A stretch of DNA of 64,000 nt, taken from NCBI GenBank assembly GCA_947503035.1, contig CANNCD010000001.1, forward strand, positions 558,001 to 622,000, read 5' to 3'. Shown here piece after piece: positions 8,268-17,483 of this stretch. A model generated the notes under the pieces. The model searched no databases. It saw only the letters and a program-made list of their open reading frames with translations, and was not told the origin of the DNA. This DNA comes from an uncultured Halocynthiibacter sp. (GTDB lineage: Bacteria > Pseudomonadota > Alphaproteobacteria > Rhodobacterales > Rhodobacteraceae). The position numbers were made by a program, and so were the translations under genes. Each line of letters begins with the position of its first letter. The first letter of the stretch is position 1.

Positions 8268-9418
8268 CGTTAAATCCAGACATTGTTAATACGCCAAAAC
8301 CACGAATATCGCACCTCTCGCTATGCGTTGATGCGACATGATGTAAGGTGAGGTCCGTGAGCAGAATGGGTTCCCCATCGTGTTGGTCCGACCGAGGTCG
8401 CGCCATTGGCCGATGTTCGATTTCATATCGTGAAAATATCAACGCCTGACCCCATTCATATGGGGCATCATCTATCCGTTTGGCTAGGCGTGTCCGAAAT
8501 CATGATCTGGGCGACGGGGCTACGCGCGATACGGAACGGTTCCCATTGGGGGCATGCATCGATTTGATTCGTGTATACCCCCGTTTTTTAAGGCTAAGCT
8601 GGAACTATGAGCGAAAAATTCGGTCATTGGCCCGTAAATGGGAACAATCCAAATTCTTTCCCCGTCAACGATCCAAACGGATAGCTAAATCGTGATCGCT
8701 TAATAATTTTGCCCCTCGTTTACTCGTCTTTTGGTTGTGATTTTACGAATTTATATATGTGCAGATATTTTAATTACTTGAATTTAATGATTAAATTTTT
8801 CTTCCCTAAGGGAAGGTCTCGGGGGTGAGACGTCCTAGGGTTGTGTGGCGTTAATGATGATAATTCAGGCAAACCCCAAAAAACGGGCAGAATCGGGGGC
8901 GAAACCATCGTTTGATTCAAATTCTCCCTTTTCGTGGGCCGTTTGTACTCGTATCTAGGGGACGTCCACTTGGGGGACATGTTTCGCACGCTATCTCATA
9001 CGTTTTACCCTGCCAGGTAACACACACTGCCACATGAGACTGCCGCGAAACGGGGAAAATAGAAACAATGCGTCCGTCACTAATGATGCATGGCCTTTAG
9101 GGCCACTGTTTTCCTATGCCTCCAATTGTACAGACTTGTTCACTCCGTGGGGGGGTGTGTCGGTCAAAGGTTTGCGGCTGTTTTCAGGCGCTTAATTTTG
9201 AACCCGGGCATTTGGGATTTTCCCAAGCTCAGTGAAGGTAAAGTACGATTATGTGTCAGAAGACATATGCGCAAAAGCTTGGCTATAAAGACAAGTTCAC
9301 GTTTGCGGATCGATCAGCCACACTGAACCCGGACCAATGGAGCGACCTATAACGGTCAATCAAATTCCCTCGTCGTCGCGAACAGCGATGAGCGCGGCGA
9401 TGTCTAGGAGTAAGAGTA
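8268..9418 (+). other. Gene-poor stretch between tRNA-Leu and the RTX gene
   Basis: These 1.15 kb contain no ORF I can support apart from a doubtful 33-codon frame at 9251. Base composition changes along it, with an AT-rich block at about 8700-8800. Several inverted repeats are visible: CCCCAT/ATGGGG near 8450-8466, GTCTC/GAGAC near 8816-8831, and TTGGGA/TCCCAA at 9212-9226. Parts may be a long leader or control region for the RTX gene; the rest may be decayed sequence. I see no transposase fragment or phage gene. Confidence 0.5.
9251..9352 (+). CDS. Possible 33-residue small ORF upstream of the RTX gene
   Basis: The frame starts at ATG 9251 and encodes a polar 33-residue peptide (MCQKTYAQKLGYKDKFTF...) rich in Lys, Asp and aromatic residues, ending 66 bases before the RTX start codon. 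An AAGGTAAAG lies 8-14 bases upstream, a poor fit for a ribosome binding site. No family is recognised. It may be chance; it is listed because it is the only plausible frame close to the large secreted-protein gene. Confidence 0.25.
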   Translation: MCQKTYAQKLGYKDKFTFADRSATLNPDQWSDL

Positions 9419-12400
9419 ATGTCTGATTATACACTTGATTTAAACGCAACCGGTGCTGACGGTTCGACAACAGTAACATCGACAACGGGCGCTGATCCTG
9501 TTGGCGTTACAGTGTCCACCCCTACAAACGACGGCAAGGCATTTTACCTGTCCGGCGGTGAGCTCAAAAGCTCGGGCGTGGATGAACCAACGACGGCTGA
9601 GTTCACATTCACCGAGGCCGTGTCCAACGTGACCTTCGAAGTGTTCGACGTGGACTCTGGCGGTGGCTGGGACGACAAAATCACCATCATCGCGCTTGAC
9701 GCGGATGGCAACGAAGTCGCTGTAGAATTCTCTGATCTGCACCTTCACCTTGTTGATGGCAACACGGTCGAAGGCGACGGCGCTGCCAGCTCAGGTGTAG
9801 AAGGTTCCGGCGCGCTTGATACCGTGACTGTGACCATCCCTGGTCCGATCATGAGCTTCAAAGTTGTGCACGACAACGGCACCGAAGTCGCGACATCTGG
9901 TACAGTGAAAATCGCGGATATCTCCTTTGATGAGGCTGAGGTTCTTCCTGATGGCATCGTGCACGGCACCGATGGCAACGACACAATTACCGTTGATTAT
10001 GTTGGCGATCCAGAAGGCGACATGATTGACAACGACGACGCGCTTCTTCCTGGTGAGGTTGGCGACGACGATATTGTACACGCTGGCGCGGGCGACGACT
10101 TTGTTGTGGCGGCTGACGGCGACGACGAAGTGTACGGCGAATCCGGCGACGACATCCTTTGCGGTGTTGACGGCGACGACGAACTTCACGGCGGTACAGG
10201 CAACGATTATCTCGAAGGTATGAACGACAACGATACGCTGTTTGGCGAAATCGGCGACGACAAGATCTTTGGCGATGCGGGTGACGATGTTGCCTATGGT
10301 GGTGCTGGCGCAGATAAAATCTATGGCGGCACAGGCGACGATGAACTGCACGGCGGGGCAGAAGCATCCGACGTGACGCTGAACTTTAACGATCTTGCAA
10401 CTGGCGAAATCGTTGGCAACCAGTACATCGCCGATGGCGTGACCATCTCAAGCGCGAACGACGCCAACCCTGTGATGATCTTTGACACAGCCAACCCAAC
10501 GGGAGGTGACGGCGATCTTGCGACAGACAGCCTTGGCAATGTTTTGATCCTGTCCGAGGACGGCGACAGCTCTGATCCTGATGACGAAGCGCACGGCGGT
10601 TCGTTTGTATTTGATTTCGCGGATGTTTCCACGGTCAACAGCCTGACCTTCCTCGATATCGAAGAAGCTGGCGTGATCACATTGTATGACGCAGATGGCG
10701 CCGAAATCGGCACCGTTCCTGTTCCTGTGACTGGCAACAACGGCATCCAAGAGGTCGCAATCGACACCTCAGGTGTTGCGAGCATGGTTGTGACGATCAA
10801 CGGCTCTGGCGCGATCGATAACCTGTCCTATTCTGTTGAAACCGATGCGGGCGACGAGGCCGACTATATCGATGGTGGCGCCGGTAACGACGACATCTTT
10901 GGTAACGACGGCGACGACGTTCTGTACGGCGATAAATTCACAACCCCAGCTGGCGAAGAATTGTTGGTAAACGGCGACCTTGAAGGCGGCGTTTCCGATG
11001 GCGGCAACGTCTGGACCGATGGTAATGGCAACACCGCCATGACCGGCACCTTGAACGGCTGGACCACATCCACCGGTCAGGCCGAAATCTGGGAAAACGG
11101 TTTTGCGGGTCACACCTCCGAAGACGGCGGCGAGTTCATCGAGCTTGACGTGCATAACGGCGAAGTTGACACAATCTATCAAGACGTTGCGACCGAGAAC
11201 GGCCAAGAATACGACCTTACGTTCAAAATTCAGCAGCGCGTCGAAGGTTCCGACGACAGCATCAACGTCTATTGGGGCGGTCAACTTGTTGGTACATTCC
11301 AGCCTGATGGCACAGACACTTGGACCGAATTCACCGTTACCGTAACCGGTACCGGCAGCACGGAACGTCTTGAATTCTCAGAGCAATCTGACGAAAACAA
11401 CTCCTATGGCGTTCTTTTGGACGACATCAGCCTGACCGTTTCCGAAGACAATAACGATTACATCGAAGGCAACGACGGATCCGACAGCATCTTTGGTGGT
11501 ATCGGCGACGATATTCTTATCGGTGGCGCGGATGCGGACACAATCGACGGTGGCGCAGATGCGGATACCATCATCGGCGGTGATGACGGCGACGTTGTAG
11601 ACGGTGGTTCCGAAGGTGACGACAAAGATACGCTTGATCTGACTGGCGAAGGTCCGTTCCGTATTGTTGGTGAAACAACTGATGCGGATGGCAACTCGAC
11701 CTCTGGTACCATTGAATTCTTGAATGACGATGGTGACGTAACCGGCACCATGACCTTCACCGAGATCGAGAACATCATTGGTGATCTTGTGCCAACCCCA
11801 GATGGCATCGTGTCCGGTACATCCGGCGACGACGTGATCGACACGGCCTATACCGGCGACCCAGAAGGCGACATGATCGACAACGATGATGCGATCCTTG
11901 CGGGTGAAGTTGGCGACGACGATATCGTCGAAGCGGGCGCAGGCGATGACATCATCAATGCCGGTGCGGGCAACGATGAAATCGACGCTGGCGACGACGC
12001 GGATACCGTATTGTTGACTGGCGAATTCGGCGAAGACGAGATCTTTGGCGGCGACGGCGGTGACGACAACGATACGCTTGACGCATCTGGTACATCTGGT
12101 TCCATCGACCTTGTGTTTGATGGCGCAGAGTCCGGTACGCTGACCGAGGGTGGCAACGAAGCGACCTTTACCGACATCGAGCAAACTGTTCTTGGCGATA
12201 GCGGCGACACAGTTCTGATCGACACAGACGAAGACGGCGTGACCGTTGACACAGCTGGCGGCGACGATGACGTGACCGGCGGTGGCGGCGACGACAACGT
12301 GACGCTTGGTTCTGGTAACGATACTGCGGATCTTGGCGACGGCGACGACTATGTCGATGGCGGCACTGGCGACGATGACATCACAACCGGCGACGGTAGC

Positions 12401-13798
12401 GACACCGTTTATGGCGGCACTGGCCAAGACTATATCGATACATCTTCTGATGGCATCGACGCGCTTCCTGATCTTGGTTACCCTGGTTTGTTCCCTGCGG
12501 ATACTGACCCGTTCGATGACCGCGATACAGTTTACGGTGGCGACGGCGATGACACGATCATCACGGGCGACGACGAAGACTATATCGAAGGTGGCGACGG
12601 TAACGACAAAATCGACGCGGGCTTTGATGCGGATACCATCCTTGGTGGTGACGGCGACGATTACATCGTTGGTGGCGAAGGTTCCGATGACATCTCCGGT
12701 GGTGAAGGTAACGACACCATCTATGCCGGTCTTGACCCATCCTTCCCAGATACGCTGAACATCCCTGATGCTGATGGTGATCTGGTGACCAACAACGGCA
12801 TGGACGTTGTGCACGGTGACGCGGGCGACGATAAGATCTATGGCGCCGATGACGCGGACGAATTGCACGGTGACGAAGGCAACGATTACATCGACGGCGG
12901 CATCGACGACGATACGCTCTATGGTGGCGATGGCCGCGATACGCTCATCGGTGGCGAAGGCGACGACGAAATCTTTGGTGGCGCTGACGAAGATACGATC
13001 TTTGGCGGCGAAGGCGACACAGTTGACGGTGGTGGTACGGCCACAACCGGTTCCGACTATGATACGCTTGACCTAACCGGTTCTGCGGCACCTGGTGGTT
13101 CGCTGTCTGTGTCCTATGATCCAAGCGATGCCGAAAGCGGTACGGTGTCTTACTTTGACGAAAACGGTCTGTTGACTGGTACGTTGGAGTTCACCGAGAT
13201 CGAGAACGTTGTGCCATGTTTCACACCTGGTTCGATGATCGCGACACCACGTGGCGAAGTACCGGTTCAGTCCTTGAAAGTGGGCGACAAGGTCATCACA
13301 CGCGACAACGGCATCCAAGAGATCCGTTGGATGGGCGCAAAGCAGATGGATTTCGCGGCACTTGCCAAGGATCCACACCTGAAACCAATCCTGATCCAAA
13401 AAGGATCATTGGGCGATGGTCTGCCTGAGCGTGATATGCTTGTGTCTCCGAACCACCGTATGTTGGTCGCGAACGACAAGACGGCCTTGTATTTCGAAGA
13501 GCGCGAAGTGTTGGCGGCCGCCAAGCACCTTGTGAACAACCGTGGCATCTATAACGTGGAAACTGTGGGCACGACCTATATCCACTTTATGTTCGACAAC
13601 CACGAAGTTGTTCTGTCTGACGGCACATGGACCGAGAGCTTCCAACCTGGTGATTACACCCTTGGCGGTATCGGTAATGCGCAGCGCAACGAGATCCTTG
13701 AGCTCTTCCCTGAGCTGAAGACCGAAGAAGGTCTGAAGGATTATCAAGCGGCACGTCGTACACTTAAGAAACACGAGGCGCGCCTTTTGGTGAGCTAA
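9419..13798 (+). CDS. Secreted RTX-type calcium-binding protein with C-terminal Hint domain
   Basis: A 1459-residue very acidic protein starts at ATG after AGGAGTAAGAG. Residues 1-175 form a beta-rich N-terminal domain. RTX nonapeptides (GGxGxDxhx type, such as GGAGADKIYGGTGDD) begin near 178 and recur in blocks up to about 1235. They are interrupted by a beta-sandwich domain near 313-478 and by a DUF642/carbohydrate-binding-like domain near 515-675 (LLVNGDLEGG...YDLTFKIQQR). Two almost identical modules start near residues 178 and 795, an internal duplication. A Hint_2-type domain starts at C1267 (CFTPGSMIATPRGEVPV) with SPNHRMLV, so self-cleavage is possible. There is no signal peptide; type I secretion is expected, but no ABC/HlyD genes are in the window. 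Ligand and role are unknown; surface attachment or biofilm functions are common for such proteins. Confidence 0.9.
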   Translation: MSDYTLDLNATGADGSTTVTSTTGADPVGVTVSTPTNDGKAFYLSGGELKSSGVDEPTTAEFTFTEAVSNVTFEVFDVDSGGGWDDKITIIALDADGNEVAVEFSDLHLHLVDGNTVEGDGAASSGVEGSGALDTVTVTIPGPIMSFKVVHDNGTEVATSGTVKIADISFDEAEVLPDGIVHGTDGNDTITVDYVGDPEGDMIDNDDALLPGEVGDDDIVHAGAGDDFVVAADGDDEVYGESGDDILCGVDGDDELHGGTGNDYLEGMNDNDTLFGEIGDDKIFGDAGDDVAYGGAGADKIYGGTGDDELHGGAEASDVTLNFNDLATGEIVGNQYIADGVTISSANDANPVMIFDTANPTGGDGDLATDSLGNVLILSEDGDSSDPDDEAHGGSFVFDFADVSTVNSLTFLDIEEAGVITLYDADGAEIGTVPVPVTGNNGIQEVAIDTSGVASMVVTINGSGAIDNLSYSVETDAGDEADYIDGGAGNDDIFGNDGDDVLYGDKFTTPAGEELLVNGDLEGGVSDGGNVWTDGNGNTAMTGTLNGWTTSTGQAEIWENGFAGHTSEDGGEFIELDVHNGEVDTIYQDVATENGQEYDLTFKIQQRVEGSDDSINVYWGGQLVGTFQPDGTDTWTEFTVTVTGTGSTERLEFSEQSDENNSYGVLLDDISLTVSEDNNDYIEGNDGSDSIFGGIGDDILIGGADADTIDGGADADTIIGGDDGDVVDGGSEGDDKDTLDLTGEGPFRIVGETTDADGNSTSGTIEFLNDDGDVTGTMTFTEIENIIGDLVPTPDGIVSGTSGDDVIDTAYTGDPEGDMIDNDDAILAGEVGDDDIVEAGAGDDIINAGAGNDEIDAGDDADTVLLTGEFGEDEIFGGDGGDDNDTLDASGTSGSIDLVFDGAESGTLTEGGNEATFTDIEQTVLGDSGDTVLIDTDEDGVTVDTAGGDDDVTGGGGDDNVTLGSGNDTADLGDGDDYVDGGTGDDDITTGDGSDTVYGGTGQDYIDTSSDGIDALPDLGYPGLFPADTDPFDDRDTVYGGDGDDTIITGDDEDYIEGGDGNDKIDAGFDADTILGGDGDDYIVGGEGSDDISGGEGNDTIYAGLDPSFPDTLNIPDADGDLVTNNGMDVVHGDAGDDKIYGADDADELHGDEGNDYIDGGIDDDTLYGGDGRDTLIGGEGDDEIFGGADEDTIFGGEGDTVDGGGTATTGSDYDTLDLTGSAAPGGSLSVSYDPSDAESGTVSYFDENGLLTGTLEFTEIENVVPCFTPGSMIATPRGEVPVQSLKVGDKVITRDNGIQEIRWMGAKQMDFAALAKDPHLKPILIQKGSLGDGLPERDMLVSPNHRMLVANDKTALYFEEREVLAAAKHLVNNRGIYNVETVGTTYIHFMFDNHEVVLSDGTWTESFQPGDYTLGGIGNAQRNEILELFPELKTEEGLKDYQAARRTLKKHEARLLVS

Positions 13799-13822
13799 GT
13801 CTTCGGACATTGAATGAAAATG

Positions 13823-13858
13823 CAAAACGCCGGATTGGGTCCCCAATCCGGCGTTTTG
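13823..13858. terminator. Bidirectional terminator between RTX gene and mocA-like gene
   Basis: A perfect 17-base inverted repeat with a 2-base centre (CAAAACGCCGGATTGGG and its complement) lies between the convergent RTX and nucleotidyltransferase genes. The outer CAAAA/TTTTG gives a short U run on both strands. Confidence 0.85.
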
Positions 13859-13890
13859 ACGTTCGGTGGCCGCATCAAAAGATGCGGTGG

Positions 13891-14466
13891 TCAGGTGGCG
13901 CGGTAGGTGGCCCAGTCCTCGGGGGTGTCCAGATCAAGCGTCGCGCGATTGCCCGCCAGTGGCACAAGGCGTGTGCGGTCGGTGTTGGATGTGATTATGT
14001 CGCGCGCGCCTTTGTCACCCGAAAGGGTGCGACAGGCGGCAAAGCTCCAACCGGGCAGAACCACGGGATTACCCGCCTTGAACCCCGCACTGGCGCGGAT
14101 GATGGGGCGGCGCGTGTCGTTGCGATATGTGGTGAGCAGGGCGGTCATATCCGCCGTCTCGATATCGGGCATATCGGGCAGCAGGACCAGCGCCGCGTCA
14201 TAGCCAGTGATCTGGGCAAATGCGGCGGCAAGGCTATCGCCAAGACCGGTTGTTTCGACGGTGATTTGGGTGTGTGGGATGTCCCTGACCGCGTCCGCGC
14301 GGGGCGAGTCCATGGGCAAAACGATGAACAGATCCGCGCCCGTTTCCGCCGCTCTTAACGACTGACGGCGTAGCAATGCCACGCCGTCGATCTGTTCCAG
14401 TAATTTGTCCGACCCGCGCATCCGTGAGGACGCGCCGGCCGCCGGTATGATGATCGCAAAGCGCAT
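13891..14466 (-). CDS. MobA/MocA-like nucleotidyltransferase
   Basis: This 191-residue protein has the NTP-transferase signature PAAGASSRMRGSDKLLEQIDG and the metal-binding Asp in LLPDMPD, as in MocA/MobA enzymes that attach CMP or GMP to molybdopterin. The later AGNPVVLPGW segment and LDLDTPEDW tail also fit the MocA group. Its ATG follows directly on the livM stop codon, so it is the last gene of the branched-chain amino acid transporter operon. No molybdoenzyme gene is in the window, so the substrate (CTP and molybdopterin, or another sugar-like acceptor) is inferred from family only. Confidence 0.75.
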   Translation of the reverse strand: MRFAIIIPAAGASSRMRGSDKLLEQIDGVALLRRQSLRAAETGADLFIVLPMDSPRADAVRDIPHTQITVETTGLGDSLAAAFAQITGYDAALVLLPDMPDIETADMTALLTTYRNDTRRPIIRASAGFKAGNPVVLPGWSFAACRTLSGDKGARDIITSNTDRTRLVPLAGNRATLDLDTPEDWATYRAT

Positions 14467-15762
14467 CTATTTCTCGGGGATCAGGCCACGAGGGCTGAAG
14501 CGCAGAACGAGAAGCAGGATCAGACCCATGGTCAAAAGGCGCATATGCGCGACGCTGTCCAAGAGATGCGCCTTAAGTGCAGAGCCATCGGCCATCGGCG
14601 CGGTGATCAGGTTCATCAACAATTCGCCAAGCGGTTCCACCTGAACCCAGAAGAACCAGATGAGCATGCCACCCAGAACCGCGCCAAAGTTATTGCCGGA
14701 CCCGCCGACAATCACCATCACCCAGACAAGGAAGGTGAAGCGCAACGGTTGGTACGACCCCGGAACAAGCAACCCATCAAGCGACGTCATCATCGCACCG
14801 GCAACGCCACAGACGGCCGACCCGATGATGAAGACCTGCAAATGGCGCTTGGTCACGTTTTTGCCCATGGCGGCTGCGGCGACCTCATTATCGCGAATGG
14901 CGCGCATCATGCGACCCCATGGCGAATTAAGCGCGAGTTGGGCAAGCACCAAAACGGTGACCAGAACCGCCGCGAACAGCACGCTATAGGACAGTTTCAC
15001 CGCAAGGGTGGACGCCGTCACCGGATCAAGGCCAAGCGAGGTGGCCTTGTCAACGAAGCCCTCAGACGCCTGAAGGTCGGTTTCATAGGGCACCGGACGC
15101 GGGATGCCGACGACGTTTTTCACGCCGCGCGACAGCCATTCTTCGTTCTTAAGGATCGCGATGATGATCTCGGCAATGCCAAGCGTCGCAATCGCAAGAT
15201 AGTCAGAGCGAAGACCAAGCGCGGTTTTCCCGATGATCCACGCCACGCCCGCGGCCAACAGACCACCCACGGGCCACGCCAAAATGACGGGCAAACCAAG
15301 ACCACCAAAGTAGCCGAAACGGGCGGGCTCAATCGCCTCGACGCGGGCCACGGCGGGGTCAAAGACAGCGCGGTAAATGATGAAACCAACGATAACAATC
15401 GCCACGGTTCCAAGTGCGCGAAGCCGTCCTTTGGGCAGATAGGATTGCGCCATTGCGGCCGCAATGATCGTCATTGCCCCAAGGATCAGACCGATGAACA
15501 CACGCATCCCACCAGCGGCAAGCGTGCCTTCGGTTGGGGGCATGGACACGATCACGGCGGCCAAACCACCAAGCGCGACAAAGCCCATGACGCCCACGTT
15601 AAACAGCCCCGCAAACCCCCATTGAAGGTTCACACCCAGCGCCATAATCGCCGAAATCAGACCCATATTAAGAATGGTTAAGGCGAGATTCCAACTTTGT
15701 AAAACGCCTGTTAATACAATCAGACAGGCCATGCCTGCGAACAAAACTACATTCCGGTTCAT
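14467..15762 (-). CDS. livM: Branched-chain amino acid ABC transporter permease LivM
   Basis: LivM is one of two inner-membrane subunits of the high-affinity branched-chain amino acid importer. The 431-residue length fits. The sequence is strongly hydrophobic with about ten helices; NLQWGFAGLFNVGVMGF and GLRSDYLAIATLGIAEIIIAIL are typical LivM segments, and the cytoplasmic coupling loop SPWGRMMRAIRDNEVAAAAMGKN contains the EAA-type motif. The C-terminus LVLRFSPRGLIPEK matches the usual ending. It overlaps livH by four bases. The transported substrate could also be another amino acid or amide. Confidence 0.93.
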   Translation of the reverse strand: MNRNVVLFAGMACLIVLTGVLQSWNLALTILNMGLISAIMALGVNLQWGFAGLFNVGVMGFVALGGLAAVIVSMPPTEGTLAAGGMRVFIGLILGAMTIIAAAMAQSYLPKGRLRALGTVAIVIVGFIIYRAVFDPAVARVEAIEPARFGYFGGLGLPVILAWPVGGLLAAGVAWIIGKTALGLRSDYLAIATLGIAEIIIAILKNEEWLSRGVKNVVGIPRPVPYETDLQASEGFVDKATSLGLDPVTASTLAVKLSYSVLFAAVLVTVLVLAQLALNSPWGRMMRAIRDNEVAAAAMGKNVTKRHLQVFIIGSAVCGVAGAMMTSLDGLLVPGSYQPLRFTFLVWVMVIVGGSGNNFGAVLGGMLIWFFWVQVEPLGELLMNLITAPMADGSALKAHLLDSVAHMRLLTMGLILLLVLRFSPRGLIPEK

Positions 15763-16772
15763 ACTGATTTCCCCGCGAATAGACCTGTGGGACGGAACAG
15801 AAGCACAATCACGAGGATCACGAAACTGACCGCGAATTTATAGTCGGTGGATAGAAGCTGGGCCAAGCCTGTTGGTTCGATCGCCTCGGGCAGAAGGTAA
15901 ACGAACACCTTTTTCCACGCATAGGTGATGATGACCTCGGAAAAGGCGATCAGGAACCCACCGGCGATAGCACCCAGAGGTGAGCCAAGCCCCCCAACGA
16001 TTGCCGCGGCGAATACCGGTAGCAAGAGCTGGAAATAGGTGAATGGTTTGAAGGACTTATCAAGGCCATACAATGTGCCCGCGATGGTCGCCAACGCGGC
16101 CACGATAATCCATGTCACCATCACAACACGTTCGGGGTTGATCCCAGACAAAAGCGCCAGATCTTCGTTATCGGAATAGGCGCGCATGGATTTACCGGTG
16201 CGGGTTTTGTTAAGGAAGTAGAACAAAGCCGCCACAACGATCACCGCCACGACGATGGTGATGGCTTGGCTGGTTTTAAGGGACAGACCCTCTGCAAGGC
16301 CAGTCCATTCCTTAAAGTCGCGTGCGCGAATGATGAACCGTTCACCGTCGGAAAACCGTTGATCCGCAGGGCCAATGATAAACCGCACAAGACCGTTCAT
16401 CATGAACATGACGCCCATGGACACGATCACGAAAACCACCGGCTTGGCCTTGGTCTCGCGATAGAATTTATAGACGACGCGGTCGGTGCCCAGCACCAAA
16501 AGCGACGTCGCCAAGATGCCAAAGGGCAGGGCGAGCAGGGCAGTCGGAAGCGGGTTGATGGAAATGCCAAGGTTTTGGAAACCCCAAGTTACCAACACGG
16601 TAACCATTGCCCCAAAGGCCATGGTGTCGCCGTGGGCAAAGTTCGAAAACCGTAAGATTCCGTAAATCAAGGTTACCCCAAGCGCACCCAGCGCAAGCTG
16701 TGAACCATAAGTCACGGCGGGGATCAGAACATAGTTAGACAGCGCAACGAGCGCATTTAGAAAATCAATCAT
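15759..16772 (-). CDS. livH: Branched-chain amino acid ABC transporter permease LivH
   Basis: LivH is the partner permease of LivM. At 337 residues it has about eight hydrophobic helices; signature segments are LALGALGVTLIYGILRFSNFAHGDTMAFGAMVT at the N-terminus, the coupling loop KTRTGKSMRAYSDNEDLALLSGIN, and GGLGSPLGAIAGGFLIAFSE. The start is ATG at 16772, three bases after the livF stop, and the stop overlaps livM by ATGA, so livFHM are translationally linked. LivH proteins are usually near 290-310 residues; the slight excess here is a loop after the fourth helix. Confidence 0.93.
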   Translation of the reverse strand: MIDFLNALVALSNYVLIPAVTYGSQLALGALGVTLIYGILRFSNFAHGDTMAFGAMVTVLVTWGFQNLGISINPLPTALLALPFGILATSLLVLGTDRVVYKFYRETKAKPVVFVIVSMGVMFMMNGLVRFIIGPADQRFSDGERFIIRARDFKEWTGLAEGLSLKTSQAITIVVAVIVVAALFYFLNKTRTGKSMRAYSDNEDLALLSGINPERVVMVTWIIVAALATIAGTLYGLDKSFKPFTYFQLLLPVFAAAIVGGLGSPLGAIAGGFLIAFSEVIITYAWKKVFVYLLPEAIEPTGLAQLLSTDYKFAVSFVILVIVLLFRPTGLFAGKSV

Positions 16773-16775
16773 CTC

Positions 16776-17483
16776 TTATCCCCCCAAGAACGATTTGCGG
16801 ACTTCGGGATTGGCCATCAATGCCTTGCCCGTATCGGTGAACCGGTTCGCCCCTTGGACAAGAACGTAACCTTTGTCGGCGATTTCAAGGGCTTGTCGGG
16901 CATTTTGTTCCACCATCAGGATCGAAATGCCGGTGTTGGCGACCTCAATAATCCGGTCGAACAGTTCATCCATAACGATGGGCGACACGCCGGCGGTGGG
17001 TTCATCCAGCATCAGAACCTTGGGCTGGGTCATCAGGGCGCGGCCCACGGCCACCTGTTGACGTTGGCCACCGGACAATTCACCGGCGTTCTGGTTGCGT
17101 TTGTCCTTAAGGATTGGAAACAGATCGTAAACCTGTGTCATCGTATCCGCGAAATCATCGGTGCGGATAAACGCACCCATTTCAAGGTTCTCTTCGACGG
17201 ACATGGTCGGGAAAATGTTGCTGGTTTGGGGGACAAAGCCCATGCCGTTCACAACACGATCCTGCGGCGACATCTTGGTGATGTCTTGACCGTCCAATGT
17301 CACGGAGCCCTCGCGCAGGTTCAGCATCCCGAACACGGCCTTCATCGCGGTGGATTTACCGGCGCCGTTTGGCCCCACGATCACGGCGATCTCGCCTTTG
17401 TCGACCGAAAGGTTACAGCCGTGCAGAATATCCGCACCGGACCCATAACCGCCGGTCATGTTTTCACCATTGAGGAAACTCAT
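16776..17483 (-). CDS. livF: Branched-chain amino acid ABC transporter ATPase LivF
   Basis: LivF is one of two cytoplasmic ATPases energising the importer. Walker A is GPNGAGKST, the signature LSGGQRQQVAVGRAL, Walker B VLMLDEPTAG, and the switch histidine is replaced in the LMVEQNARQAL segment as is normal for LivF. The 235-residue length is typical. It overlaps livG by ATGA, so both ATPases should be made in equal amounts. Confidence 0.94.
   Translation of the reverse strand: MSFLNGENMTGGYGSGADILHGCNLSVDKGEIAVIVGPNGAGKSTAMKAVFGMLNLREGSVTLDGQDITKMSPQDRVVNGMGFVPQTSNIFPTMSVEENLEMGAFIRTDDFADTMTQVYDLFPILKDKRNQNAGELSGGQRQQVAVGRALMTQPKVLMLDEPTAGVSPIVMDELFDRIIEVANTGISILMVEQNARQALEIADKGYVLVQGANRFTDTGKALMANPEVRKSFLGG

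Noticed and set aside
8480..8989. ORFs at 8480-8695 (+) and 8774-8989 (-) in the gene-poor region
   Set aside because: No RBS, low-complexity or arginine-rich translations, and no recognised motif; they look like chance frames.
9090..9326. 78-codon ORF upstream of the RTX gene
   Set aside because: Composition is random, there is no RBS, and it overlaps hairpins and the small frame at 9251.
8182..9418. Integrated island with tRNA-Leu as attachment site
   Set aside because: No integrase, no second copy of the tRNA 3' end and no mobile genes are visible; only the suggestive location remains.
11378..12868. 496-codon open frame antisense to the RTX gene
   Set aside because: The RTX repeats use few codons, which removes stops from the opposite strand. 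The translation is low-complexity (repeated IV/AVA patterns) and no signal supports it.
10000..13050. Short regular repeats resembling a CRISPR or tandem array
   Set aside because: The periodicity is that of RTX nonapeptides inside one open reading frame, with no constant direct repeat and spacer pattern.
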